Shown: piece by piece, positions 41,957-51,800 of the stretch
How the letters are laid out: every line of letters starts with the position of its first letter
Position numbering within the stretch: the stretch's first letter is position 1
Translations under genes and position numbers: made by a program
The notes under the pieces: model-generated
The model's database searches: none
What the model saw: only the letters and a program-made list of their open reading frames with translations
Told to the model about the DNA's origin: nothing
From: Sphingomonas sp.
GTDB taxonomy: Bacteria; Pseudomonadota; Alphaproteobacteria; Sphingomonadales; Sphingomonadaceae
Length of the DNA stretch: 64,000 nucleotides
NCBI RefSeq assembly: GCF_030145815.1
Contig: NZ_JAIXHL010000017.1
Span: forward strand, 45,962 to 109,961
Direction of reading: 5' to 3'

Positions 41957-44218
41957 ATGAATTGCACGAAATTGGTGAGCTCGGCCGCGCGCATTGCGCT
42001 GATCGCCGGATGCGCGACTCTCACGACGCCTGCATTCGCGCAGGACGGCGCCGCAACGCAGACCGAGGCGGACAGCCAGGAAATCATCATCACCGCGCAA
42101 AAGCGTGAACAGAATATTCTCGACGTCCCCAGCGCCGTGTCCGTGATCAGCCCCACGATCATTGAGGCGGCTCAGGTCGATGACTTCACCGACATCGCGC
42201 GGGTCTCGCCCTCGCTGACACTGAACGAGGGCGGCAATGCAGCGTCCTCGACGGTTTCGCTGCGCGGCATCGGCACCTTTTCCTTCTCCACCAGCACCGA
42301 GCCAGCGGTTTCGATCGTCGTCGACGGCGTCGCACTGCTGCAGCAGGGGCAGGCATTCAGCGGCGGCCTGAACGATATCGCCCAGATCGAAGTTTTGCGC
42401 GGCCCGCAGGATTCGCTTTACGGCAAGAACGCTTCGGCCGGTGTCGTGAGCATCACGACCAAGGCGCCGACCTCGACGCTCAGCGGCTATGCTGAGGCGC
42501 TGCTCACCGACGATGATGAAACGCGCGTTGCCGCCATGCTCTCCGGCCCGATCGGCGGGAATGCCGGCTTTCGGTTGAACGGTTTCTATTCCGACCGCGA
42601 AGGGCACATCACCAACCTAACCAATGGCAACCGGTTGAACAGTGCCGAGACCTACGGATTTGGCGGGAAGTTCACCTATGACGCAGGCAATCTCAGCCTT
42701 GAGCTGAACGGCAATTACAGCAACACCAAGTCGAACGGTAACGCATCGACTTACTATTTCATTCGTCCTGGCACGACCCAGAACGGCGCGCCTGTCGATC
42801 TCACCGGGATCACGCCAGGTGTGGGAAACACGAACGTCCGGTTCAGCGACGATCCCTATGCCAACAGCTTCCAGTATTTGCTGTCGGCCAAGGCTGATCT
42901 CGATCTGGGGTTCGCCACGCTGACCTCGATCAGTGCCTATCAGCGGTGGAAGCTGGAAAGCGGGAACGATCTCGATTTCTCTGCAGCCCCCACGCTGTTC
43001 CAGGGCGGACCCTATGACGCAACGCAGTTCTCGCAGGAGCTTCGTCTGACCTCCAAGGGGTCCGGAGCGGTCGAATATCTGTTCGGACTGTTCTACGCTG
43101 ACGGCAAGACCGATCGTCAGTTCATTCGGACCGCACCATCATTCCTGTCGTTCCTGCGCCAGAATTGGGATTCGACCGCATCGACCGAAAGCTATGCGGC
43201 GTTCGGGCAGCTTGGTTACGAGTTTTCGGATCAGACCAAGCTGACGCTCGGCGCGCGCGTCAATCACGAGACGGTCGGCGTATTCTTCCGCGACAACCGC
43301 CCCGCCACGCCGATCGTCTACCAGGATCAGCGCAGCGATACGGCGTTCACCGGGAAGGTCTCGCTGCAGCACTTCGTGACCGACACGCTCATGGTCTACG
43401 GCTCGGTCGCCAAGGGGTATAAGGGGCAGGCATACGACATCTCGTCCGGCTTCAACCAGTCGCGCATCGACAATCTGGTAAAGCCCGAACATTCGGTGTC
43501 CTATGAAATCGGGACCAAGGGCCGCTTCTTGGGCAACCGCGGGACGTTCGCGATCACCGGCTTCTGGACCGACTATGACGATTTCCAGGCCCAGAGCGCC
43601 GAGTTCATCGCCGGAGCGCCGCAGTTCATTCTGAAGAATGTCGGCAAGCTCCGCACCAAGGGTATCGAGCTGGAGGGCTCGGTGCGTGTGGCGCGCGGGT
43701 TCAACATCTTTGGGTCGGCCGCCTATATCGACGCAAAGATTCGCGAGTTCCCGGGCGCGGCCTGCTATCCGGGCCAGACAGTGGCGCAGGGCTGTGTCAC
43801 GCTCCCCGGCAGCACCGCGCTGGTCCAGGACCTGGCCGGCGCCGATCTGGCCAACTCGCCCGACTTCAAATTCAATATCGGCGGCTCGTACGAAACGCCG
43901 GTTTCGAACAGCATCAACGTCTATCTCAACGCGAACTACACCTGGCAGGATGACGTCAACTTCTCGCTGGACCGCAACCCGCTGACCCGCTTCGACGCCT
44001 ATGGCATTGCCAATGCGGGCGTCGGACTCCGCGGCAATGATGGGGCCAATTGGGATCTGTCCGTCTTCGTCAATAATCTGTTCGACAAGGCGTATCCGGG
44101 TTCGATCACCGATTACACCGGCAACGGATATTCGGCCTCGACGCTGATCCAGCAGGTGCCGCGCAACTATAAGCGCTATGTCGGTGTCCGCCTGCGCGTG
44201 GGCTTCGGGGCGCAATAA
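41957..44218 (+). CDS. TonB-dependent receptor of the esterase/GH2 cluster
   Basis: 753 residues. A signal peptide ending TTPAFAQ is followed by SQEIIITAQKREQNILDVP, a plug with VSLRGIGTFSFSTSTEPAVS and IAQIEVLRGPQDSLYGKNAS, and a barrel ending YVGVRLRVGFGAQ. Final residue is Gln rather than aromatic. The ATG at 41957 follows GGAGG by eight bases. The receptor belongs to the shorter class and precedes a carboxylesterase and a GH2 enzyme, so it may import a galactoside carrying ester groups. A GntR-type site precedes it, hinting at shared control with the uronate genes. Confidence 0.93.
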   Translation: MNCTKLVSSAARIALIAGCATLTTPAFAQDGAATQTEADSQEIIITAQKREQNILDVPSAVSVISPTIIEAAQVDDFTDIARVSPSLTLNEGGNAASSTVSLRGIGTFSFSTSTEPAVSIVVDGVALLQQGQAFSGGLNDIAQIEVLRGPQDSLYGKNASAGVVSITTKAPTSTLSGYAEALLTDDDETRVAAMLSGPIGGNAGFRLNGFYSDREGHITNLTNGNRLNSAETYGFGGKFTYDAGNLSLELNGNYSNTKSNGNASTYYFIRPGTTQNGAPVDLTGITPGVGNTNVRFSDDPYANSFQYLLSAKADLDLGFATLTSISAYQRWKLESGNDLDFSAAPTLFQGGPYDATQFSQELRLTSKGSGAVEYLFGLFYADGKTDRQFIRTAPSFLSFLRQNWDSTASTESYAAFGQLGYEFSDQTKLTLGARVNHETVGVFFRDNRPATPIVYQDQRSDTAFTGKVSLQHFVTDTLMVYGSVAKGYKGQAYDISSGFNQSRIDNLVKPEHSVSYEIGTKGRFLGNRGTFAITGFWTDYDDFQAQSAEFIAGAPQFILKNVGKLRTKGIELEGSVRVARGFNIFGSAAYIDAKIREFPGAACYPGQTVAQGCVTLPGSTALVQDLAGADLANSPDFKFNIGGSYETPVSNSINVYLNANYTWQDDVNFSLDRNPLTRFDAYGIANAGVGLRGNDGANWDLSVFVNNLFDKAYPGSITDYTGNGYSASTLIQQVPRNYKRYVGVRLRVGFGAQ

Positions 44219-44267
44219 CCGGATCCGTCTGGCGGGCGAGCCGGTCACCGCTTCAAAGGGGGAACGG

Positions 44268-45917
44268 ATGAAGTTCGTTGAACGCACGGTCAGTCGCATC
44301 CCGCGCGCGGGAAGGGCTGTCCTGTTCGTGATCGCTTCGCTTGTCGCGGCCTCCCCGGCACATGCCGGGGGGGCCGCTGACCGTGCAGCACCGCGTGTTG
44401 CCGTGACCGGCGGGACGATCGAGGGACAGCCCCTGGCGGGCGGCGTTATCGCCTATCTCGGCGTCCCCTATGCTGCGCCGCCGGTGCGCGATCTGCGGTG
44501 GCGCGCGCCGCAGCCGGTCGCGCCCTGGCAGGGGGTCCTTCATGCCGACCGGGTTGCGCCGCAATGCGTCCAACCGCAACGCAACGTGCTCAGCAACCAT
44601 TATTCCGGACCGGAGGTTACCAGCGAGGACTGCCTCTACCTCAACATCTGGGCAAAGCCCGGTCTGAAAAAGGCCCCCGTCATCGTCTATATCCATGGCG
44701 GGGCGTTCTTCATCGGGTCCGGTGGTGCCGCACTCTATGCCGGTGACCGGCTGGCCGAGCGCGACGCGGTCGTGGTGACCATCAACTATCGCCTGGGGCC
44801 GCTGGGCTTCCTGTCGCACCCCGAGCTTACCAGGGAATCGCCCGCCAAGGCTTCAGGCAATTACGGCTTTCTCGACCAAATCGCGGCGCTGCGCTGGGTC
44901 CGCGACAATATTTCCCGGTTCGGCGGCGACGCCCATAATGTGACGATCGCTGGCCAGTCGGCCGGGTCGATGTCGGTGCTGGCGCTTCAGTCCAGCCCGC
45001 TTGCAAAAGGACTGTTTCACCGCGCCGTCGGGATGAGCGGCGCGCTGATCGGGTCGGCAGGGCCGATGGCGATGCGTCCACTGGCCCGCGCCGAACAGGA
45101 TGGCGTTCGGCTGCAGGAAATCTGGAACGCCAAGAGCCTTGCCGAGATGCGGGCCATGCCCGCTGATCGCTTGGTCGCCCCGCGCGCACCCGGATCCCCA
45201 CCGGTCGGACCGATCGCCGACGGCTTTGTCCTGCCGATGCCGATCGATGAGACATTTCGCCGCGCGCAGCAAAACGATGTGCCGCTCCTGCTCGGCTTTA
45301 CGCAGGACGAGGCGTTGGGTGGGCTGGGCAAGATCGACGGCCTTGCCAGCTATCGCAGCCGCGCCACCGCGCTGTTCGGTGCGCGCGCCGCGGCGTTCCT
45401 GGACCTCTATCCCGCGCGCAGCGATGCCGAGGCGCAGGCCCAGGCCCGCATTGCCGATCGCGACGCAACGATGGTGGCCGCGATGGACGCCTGGGCACGC
45501 GCTCAGGTCGCAACGGGCACGGCACCGGTTTACAGCTATCTGTTCGCGCGTCCGCATTCCTATGTTGACGGCGTGACGATCACCGACCTCGATCCGGCAA
45601 CGGCCGGCGCCTATCACACGTCCGAAGTGCCGTTCTGGCTCGACACGCTGGACAGCTTCAACCGCTATCGTCCGACGCGCGCGTGGACGGCAGCGGACAG
45701 GGATTTCGCTGCTGCGATGGCCGACGCGCTGGTCGCGTTCGCGCGATCGGGCGCGCCGAACACCCGCCGCTTGAACTGGGTAAAGTTCGACCCGGAACAC
45801 CCGCAGTTGCTGACCCTTGGAAATCATGTCGGGTTGGGCGGATGGCCTGATCAGCGTCGGCTGGATTTCTTCCGCGGTACGTCCGCTCAAACGCCAACCC
45901 CTTCGGCGCGCGACTGA
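44268..45917 (+). CDS. Carboxylesterase type B, exported
   Basis: 549 residues with a signal peptide (AVLFVIASLVAASPAHAGG). The family blocks are complete: YLGVPYAAPPVRDLRWRAPQ, SEDCLYLNIW, VIVYIHGGAFFIGSGG for the oxyanion hole, the nucleophile Ser231 in GQSAGS, and the histidine in AGAYHTSEVPFWL. The ATG at 44268 has AAAGGGGG upstream. It starts 49 bp after the receptor gene and ends 52 bp before the GH2 gene, so the three probably form one operon. It likely removes acyl or phenolic esters from the sugar before GH2 acts. It resembles the truncated esterase at 1-1004. Confidence 0.93.
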   Translation: MKFVERTVSRIPRAGRAVLFVIASLVAASPAHAGGAADRAAPRVAVTGGTIEGQPLAGGVIAYLGVPYAAPPVRDLRWRAPQPVAPWQGVLHADRVAPQCVQPQRNVLSNHYSGPEVTSEDCLYLNIWAKPGLKKAPVIVYIHGGAFFIGSGGAALYAGDRLAERDAVVVTINYRLGPLGFLSHPELTRESPAKASGNYGFLDQIAALRWVRDNISRFGGDAHNVTIAGQSAGSMSVLALQSSPLAKGLFHRAVGMSGALIGSAGPMAMRPLARAEQDGVRLQEIWNAKSLAEMRAMPADRLVAPRAPGSPPVGPIADGFVLPMPIDETFRRAQQNDVPLLLGFTQDEALGGLGKIDGLASYRSRATALFGARAAAFLDLYPARSDAEAQAQARIADRDATMVAAMDAWARAQVATGTAPVYSYLFARPHSYVDGVTITDLDPATAGAYHTSEVPFWLDTLDSFNRYRPTRAWTAADRDFAAAMADALVAFARSGAPNTRRLNWVKFDPEHPQLLTLGNHVGLGGWPDQRRLDFFRGTSAQTPTPSARD

Positions 45918-45969
45918 TACGAGATTTCGGCCGCGACAGGTCAAGGACGACGCGGCAAGGAGAGAATGA

Positions 45970-48684
45970 ATGAAGCGCTTCACCGGATCGACCGCACTCG
46001 CGCTTGCAGGGATCGCTTCGGTTGCCACCGGCACGGCCACCGCCGCCGCGCCCCGCGATCCGGCACCCATTGTTTCGGAAGGGACCACACCCCGCACGCG
46101 CACCGTGCTGGCCGAAGGGTGGCAATTCAACTTCGTCGGCGATGCCGGCCCCGAAGCGCACACCCCCAAGCCGGAGAACTGGAAGCCGGTCTCCGTCCCC
46201 CACACCTGGAACCGCGTCGGCTATTATCTCTCCGACCCGCAGACCCATGTGAACAGCGCGGAAAGCGTCAACAAGACGCAGGGCGTCGGCTGGTATCATC
46301 TGTCCTTCACCCCCGCCGCCGATGGTGCGGGCAAGCGCGCCTTCCTCGAATTCGACGCGGCCAGCCGTTCCGCGGAAGTCTGGCTCAACGGCGTCCGGTT
46401 GGGCGAACATCGCAATCCGTTTGGCCGCTTCCGCCTCGACGCGACCGACGCGATCCGCTTCGGCCAGCCCAATGCGCTCTACGTAAAGGTCGACAACACC
46501 CAGCCGCGCTTGGGCAACAGCACGGCGGACGTGCTGCCGATGACCGGAGATTTCTTCGTGCGCGGCGGCCTGTATCGTCCGGTCAGCCTGGTGCTGGCCA
46601 ACCCGGTGCATGTCGACCTGCTCGATTCCGGCGGTCCTGGTATCTACGCCGCGACGCGCAGCGCCGATGCCGCCAGCGCCACGATCGATCTGGTCACGCG
46701 GCTGAAGAATGACAGCGGCACCGCGCAAACCGTTACTATGGACGTGCAACTGCTCGACGACACCGGGAAGGCGGTTGCGACCTGGCGACATAGCGGGCCG
46801 GTCGCGACCGATGCCGCCACCGAGATCAAAGGCGTGCTGACCGTCCCCAATCCGCGCCTTTGGAACGGCACCGCCGACCCCTATCTCCACACGCTGCGGG
46901 TCGAACTGCGCAGCCCGGACGGCGCATTGCTCGACACGCTCGATCAGCGTTTCGGCATTCGCACGATGCGGCTCGATCCGAATGAAGGCTTCATCCTCAA
47001 CGGCAAGCGCGTGCCATTGGTCGGCGTCGGCATCCATCAGGACAATGAAGCGACGGACTGGGCGATGACCGAACAGGATGTCGCCGAGACGATCGATATC
47101 GTGCGCGACATGGGCGCGAACACGATCCGCCTCGCCCATTATCAGCATGGCCAGCCGATCCACGACCTCGCCGACCGCTACGGCCTGGTTCTGTGGGATG
47201 AAATTGGCCTCGTCACCGCCTGGACCAACGCCAAGGATCAGGTCGAAACCCCGGAAGGCATTCGCGCCAACGCCCGGCTGCAGCTTCAGGATCTGATCAA
47301 GCAGAATTACAACCACGCCTCGGTCGCGGTGTGGGGCATCGCGAACGAGGTCGATTTCGGCCCGGGCCGCCCCGACTTCCTCGGCCGCCCGCCCGAAGTG
47401 ATCGCCGATCCGCTGCCGCTGCTGAAAGATCTCTACGGGCAGGCCAAGGCCGCCGACCCGCTCCGCCCGGTGGTGCTTGCCCAATGCTGCGAAGAACGTG
47501 GCATGCGCGACGTGCCGTCGGTGGCGGACACGGTCGATGCAGCCGGGGCGAACCGCTATTATGGCTGGTATTATGGCAAGCCGCACGAGTTGGCCGCGCA
47601 TCTCGACGCGTTGCGTGCCAAGCGGCCCAACCAGCCGCTCTCCATCAGCGAGATCGGCGCGGGCGGCGCGCCCAACATGCACTCGGACAACCCGCTCGGT
47701 GGGCCGATCGACTCCGCCGGGCGTGTTCAGCCGGAAGCCTTTTTCTCCTGGTATCATGAGCAAAGCTGGAAGGTGCTGAAGGACCGTCGCGACCTGTGGG
47801 GGGTGTGGCTGTGGAACGGGTTCGATTTCGGCACGACGGTGCGACGCGAAGGCGATGCGCAGGACATCAATACCAAGGGTGTCGTCAGTTATGACCGCAA
47901 GATCCGGAAAGACGCCTTCTACTTCTACCGCGCCAACTGGTCCAACAAGCCGACCGTCCATATCACCGGCCGCCGCTACATCGACCGCGCCTATCCGGTG
48001 ACCGATGTGCGCGTGTACAGCAACGCCACCGCGACCAGCCTGCACGTCAATGGCCGCGCCTTGCCGCAGCTGACCGATTGCCCGGACCGGATCTGCGTCT
48101 GGCGCGACGTCCGGCTGAAGCCCGGCACCAACCGGATCGAAGCGCGCGGCACGTTCGCGTCGGGGCCGATCACCGACCGGGTCGAATGGACCCTCGCCGA
48201 TAGCGCGGCGCGCAGCTTCCGCATCGACAGCGGCACGATCGTCGCCGGCCGCGCGGACCAGCGCTTCGGTTCAGACAATTTCTTTGTCGGCGGGGCGGCA
48301 GGCACGGCCGACACACCCGGCGGCCGTGGCCGCCAGCCGGTGCTGGTCGACATCGCCGCCACCGATCGCCGCGACATCGTCGCCACCTTCCGCAGCGGCA
48401 CCGACTTTCGCTATCGCGTGCCGGTGGCCAAGGGTCGCTATCGCGTCACGCTGAGCTTCGTCGAACCGCGTGAAGCGAAGGGCGCACGCGTGTTCGGCGT
48501 GAACGCCAACGGCACTCCCGTGCTGGATGGCTACGACATCCACACGCGCGCCGGCGCCCTGCTGACCGCAACGCGCGAAACCTTCCCAATCACGGTTACG
48601 AGTGACACGCTCGACCTGCACTTTGTCGCGCAACGGGGTGAGGCGATCGTGTCGGCAATCGAGATCGAGCCGGTCACTGACTAA
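45970..48684 (+). CDS. GH2 beta-galactosidase-like enzyme with malectin-like C-terminus
   Basis: 904 residues with a signal peptide ending TATAAAP. Domain order: N-terminal sugar-binding sandwich (about 45-215), immunoglobulin-like domain (about 220-335), TIM barrel (about 340-650) and a C-terminal beta-sandwich. The acid/base is Glu460 in GIANEVD and the nucleophile Glu561 in ISEIGAG, both standard for GH2. Residues about 755-900 (VLVDIAATDRRDIVATF, FRYRVPVAKGRYRVTLSFVE, VFGVNANG) form a malectin-like carbohydrate-binding domain. AAGGAGAG lies six bases before the ATG at 45970. It could be a beta-galactosidase or beta-glucuronidase; the linkage is not certain. Confidence 0.92.
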   Translation: MKRFTGSTALALAGIASVATGTATAAAPRDPAPIVSEGTTPRTRTVLAEGWQFNFVGDAGPEAHTPKPENWKPVSVPHTWNRVGYYLSDPQTHVNSAESVNKTQGVGWYHLSFTPAADGAGKRAFLEFDAASRSAEVWLNGVRLGEHRNPFGRFRLDATDAIRFGQPNALYVKVDNTQPRLGNSTADVLPMTGDFFVRGGLYRPVSLVLANPVHVDLLDSGGPGIYAATRSADAASATIDLVTRLKNDSGTAQTVTMDVQLLDDTGKAVATWRHSGPVATDAATEIKGVLTVPNPRLWNGTADPYLHTLRVELRSPDGALLDTLDQRFGIRTMRLDPNEGFILNGKRVPLVGVGIHQDNEATDWAMTEQDVAETIDIVRDMGANTIRLAHYQHGQPIHDLADRYGLVLWDEIGLVTAWTNAKDQVETPEGIRANARLQLQDLIKQNYNHASVAVWGIANEVDFGPGRPDFLGRPPEVIADPLPLLKDLYGQAKAADPLRPVVLAQCCEERGMRDVPSVADTVDAAGANRYYGWYYGKPHELAAHLDALRAKRPNQPLSISEIGAGGAPNMHSDNPLGGPIDSAGRVQPEAFFSWYHEQSWKVLKDRRDLWGVWLWNGFDFGTTVRREGDAQDINTKGVVSYDRKIRKDAFYFYRANWSNKPTVHITGRRYIDRAYPVTDVRVYSNATATSLHVNGRALPQLTDCPDRICVWRDVRLKPGTNRIEARGTFASGPITDRVEWTLADSAARSFRIDSGTIVAGRADQRFGSDNFFVGGAAGTADTPGGRGRQPVLVDIAATDRRDIVATFRSGTDFRYRVPVAKGRYRVTLSFVEPREAKGARVFGVNANGTPVLDGYDIHTRAGALLTATRETFPITVTSDTLDLHFVAQRGEAIVSAIEIEPVTD

Positions 48685-48844
48685 GCGCCGGCACGCGCCG
48701 GCACGGAGCAGCGCGGGCCGCTTATTGTCACGCCGCCGAAATCCGTCTCGCTTTGGTTTAAGTTCCGAATTATCCGTGTCCCCGATTTGAGAATCGCGTG
48801 CCTCATTTTTGTAAATGTTGGTTATTTTGGCTCGGGGGTGATTG
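48685..48844. other. 160-bp AT-richer leader of the giant RTX gene
   Basis: The stretch from about 48740 to 48840 is visibly richer in A and T than its surroundings and presumably holds the RTX promoter. A GC-rich CGCCGGCACG repeat (two copies) sits just after the GH2 stop. No clear -35/-10 pair or operator could be fixed by eye. Confidence 0.4.
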
Positions 48845-51800
48845 ATGGAAGCGTTGGGACAGCCACGTCTGGGCCACTTGCGATCGGATGAAATCGCTGA
48901 CGTTACCCCGCATGCCGACCATATTTCCGGGACCGGAGGAAATGACCGCGTCATCCTGGCCATCGGCAATTATGCGTCCATTTATGATGGTGTATTCCGC
49001 ACGACGTTGGTCGAGACTGGAAACGGTGACGACTGGGTCGAGATTACCCACGCAGGACGAGGGTTCGTCTCCGTCGATCTTGGCGCAGGAAATGATGTCC
49101 TGGTTCTGGGTAACGACCAGGACCGGTATCTTGCCGGCCAGACGGTCATATCGTTGGGCGCAGGAAGCGACCGGATCCTGTTGAGCTACGGCTTTGGCGC
49201 AGGTCTGCCAACGGCGCTCAACCTGAGGCCAATCACGATCACCGACTTCGTTGCGGGTAATGGCGGAGACATTCTCGATCTCCAGAACATGATCCTGGGC
49301 TATTACCAGTCCCCCGCGCCCACGACGATCTTTCCTGCGGCCAATCCCTTCAGCAGTGGCCATTTGCGATTGGTCCAGGACGGAGCGGACGTGATCGTGC
49401 GCTGGGACTATGATGGAACCGGCGGCGGCGACGGGGCGGCCTACACCCGTGATCTGTTCCGGCTTTCCGGAGTCAATCTGTCCGCGCTGACCAGCTTCAA
49501 CTTTGCCGGTTTCGATCCGGCCGGCGGGCCTGTCGTCTCGTCGACGATCTCCGGAAGCGCGCAGGACGATGTTCTCGTCGCAAATGGAAATGGCTCGCGG
49601 GTGGAAGGGTTTGGCGGCAGCGACCGGCTGATCGGTTCGGGCGGGCGCGACGATCTTCGCGGGGGCGATGGCGACGACGTCATCGACGGCGGCTGGAATG
49701 ACGACATCCTGACCGGCGGGGCTGGCAACGATGTGCTGAACGACAATCTGGGCAGCAATCGTTACGACGGCGGCGGCGGTGATGACATCATTCGGTTTGA
49801 AAGCCCCTATGAGCTCCTGCCCTATCAGCATGTTCGGTTCGCTCAGACCATCTTCGGCGGTGACGGCAACGATCAGGTTCATCTGGGGATCACCTTCGAT
49901 CGGCCGCGAACGGGGGGCAGCAATAGCGGAACGGCCGTGGTTGACCTGGGAAGCGGGAACGACCGCCTCTACCTGCGCAATTGGGTTATCGAAGTCACCG
50001 CCACCTTGGGCGCGGGTCAGGATCGCGTCGAACTCGGCGACGCATATATCGTGGCGACGAATCGTGCCTATCAGCCGCTGATCATTACCGATTTCGAGGC
50101 GGGTAATGGCGGCGATGTGCTCGATTTCGGGAGCCTTGCGAATACCGATGGTTGGACGGTCGCAGCCAACCCGTTCGGCACAGGCCATCTCCGCGCTGTT
50201 CAGGAAGGGGCCGACACGGTCATCTACCTCGATTATGACGGAATTGGTGGCTCTAGCGAGCTGACTCAGGTCGTACGCCTCAACGGCGTGGCGTTGTCGT
50301 CGTTGACCGCCTTCAACTTCAATGGAATGGCGGTCGACGGATCGCCACTGGTCGGGGCGCAGCGCAGCGGGACCGAGGGCGCAGATCTTATCGACGGGAT
50401 GGCCGGAGCCGATATTCTGATCGGTCTTGGTGGCGACGACCAAATTTACGGCGGGCATGGTGACGACCGGATCGAGGGCGGCGCAGGCAATGATCGGCTA
50501 TCCGGCGGCGACGGCGACGACGTCCTGATCGGTGGCGACGGTGATGACGTCCTTCTCGATATCGGTGAAGGGTCGGACACGCTCGACGGTGGGGAGGGTA
50601 ACGATCATATCATCGTCTCGCACGGGTCGCGTTCATTGGCGGAGCTGGTGCAGATCACCGCAGGTGGTGGCAACGATCTGGTCGAGTTTGGCAGCGGGCA
50701 TCAGGGCAGCACGGTAAGAGTCGATCTTGGGTCAGGCGACGACCGTTTCGTGCTGCGCAACATGACCGAGCTGGCCGGACCACTCCGGTTGACGCTGGGC
50801 GGCGGACAAGATGTGATCGTGATTGACGAAGCGGCCGCATCCAACGCGCAGGCGGCAATCGAAATCACTGATTTCCAGACCGGCAACACGGGGGACCGGA
50901 TCGACTGGCTGGCATTTGCACAGCAGCGGCTGAACGTTGTCGGCGACCCGGCGACGTTTGATCCGTTCTTGGCGGGCGCGACGTTGAGCCAATCCGGCGC
51001 CGACACCGTGCTGCGTCTCGGGAGCGCAACTCTCTTCATTTTCCGCAATACCAATGTTGCGGATTTCACCGAATATAATCTGGGTGTCGTGGTGCGGCCG
51101 CCTGCGACCGTGGCGACCGCGGGCGATGATCTGTTATCCGGGACTGCAGCCGATGACACGCTGGCGGGGCTCGGTGGCAATGACATGCTCATTGGCCAGG
51201 GCGGCAACGACGTCCTGCAGGGCGGCGACGGTCACGATGTCCTTTCCGGTGAGCTGGGCAATGACACGCTCGACGGCGGAGCGGGTCGGGATCACCTTGA
51301 TGGCGGTGATGGGGACGATCGCATCGTGGATGCCGACGGGCAGGATGTCTTGCGCGGCGGTGCCGGCAACGATGTGTTCACGGTCGGAGCGGGGCCTGAC
51401 CACGATACATCGCCGACGGGCTCGCTCGACGGGGGCAGCGGCAATGACGTTGCGACGGTGGCCGCGCGTCGTGGCTATTTCGTGTCGATGGGCAGCGGTG
51501 ACGACCGCCTGACCTTGGCCGCCGGGTCCGGTGGAGCCTATGTCGGCCTGGATGACGGCCACGATTCCGTGTCGGTCGGCTCGCTCTCGTCGGACATCGA
51601 CCTGGCCCTGGGCGGCGGCAACGATGTCGTGAGGCTGACTGCGGGCTTTGGAACCGGGGGCGGCGTCCTGCGCGTAAGCGACTTCAACACCGTGTTTCCG
51701 CACACGGTGGATCAGGTCGATTTTGGCGCGGCACTTGCTGCGATTACCGGCAACGCGTGGACCCCGGCGTCCGGCTTGAACCCATTTGCAACTGGGCATG

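Noticed and set aside
45658..48045. 795-codon open frame antisense to the GH2 gene
   Set aside because: Same shadow pattern; the sense strand has a complete GH2 enzyme with both catalytic residues.
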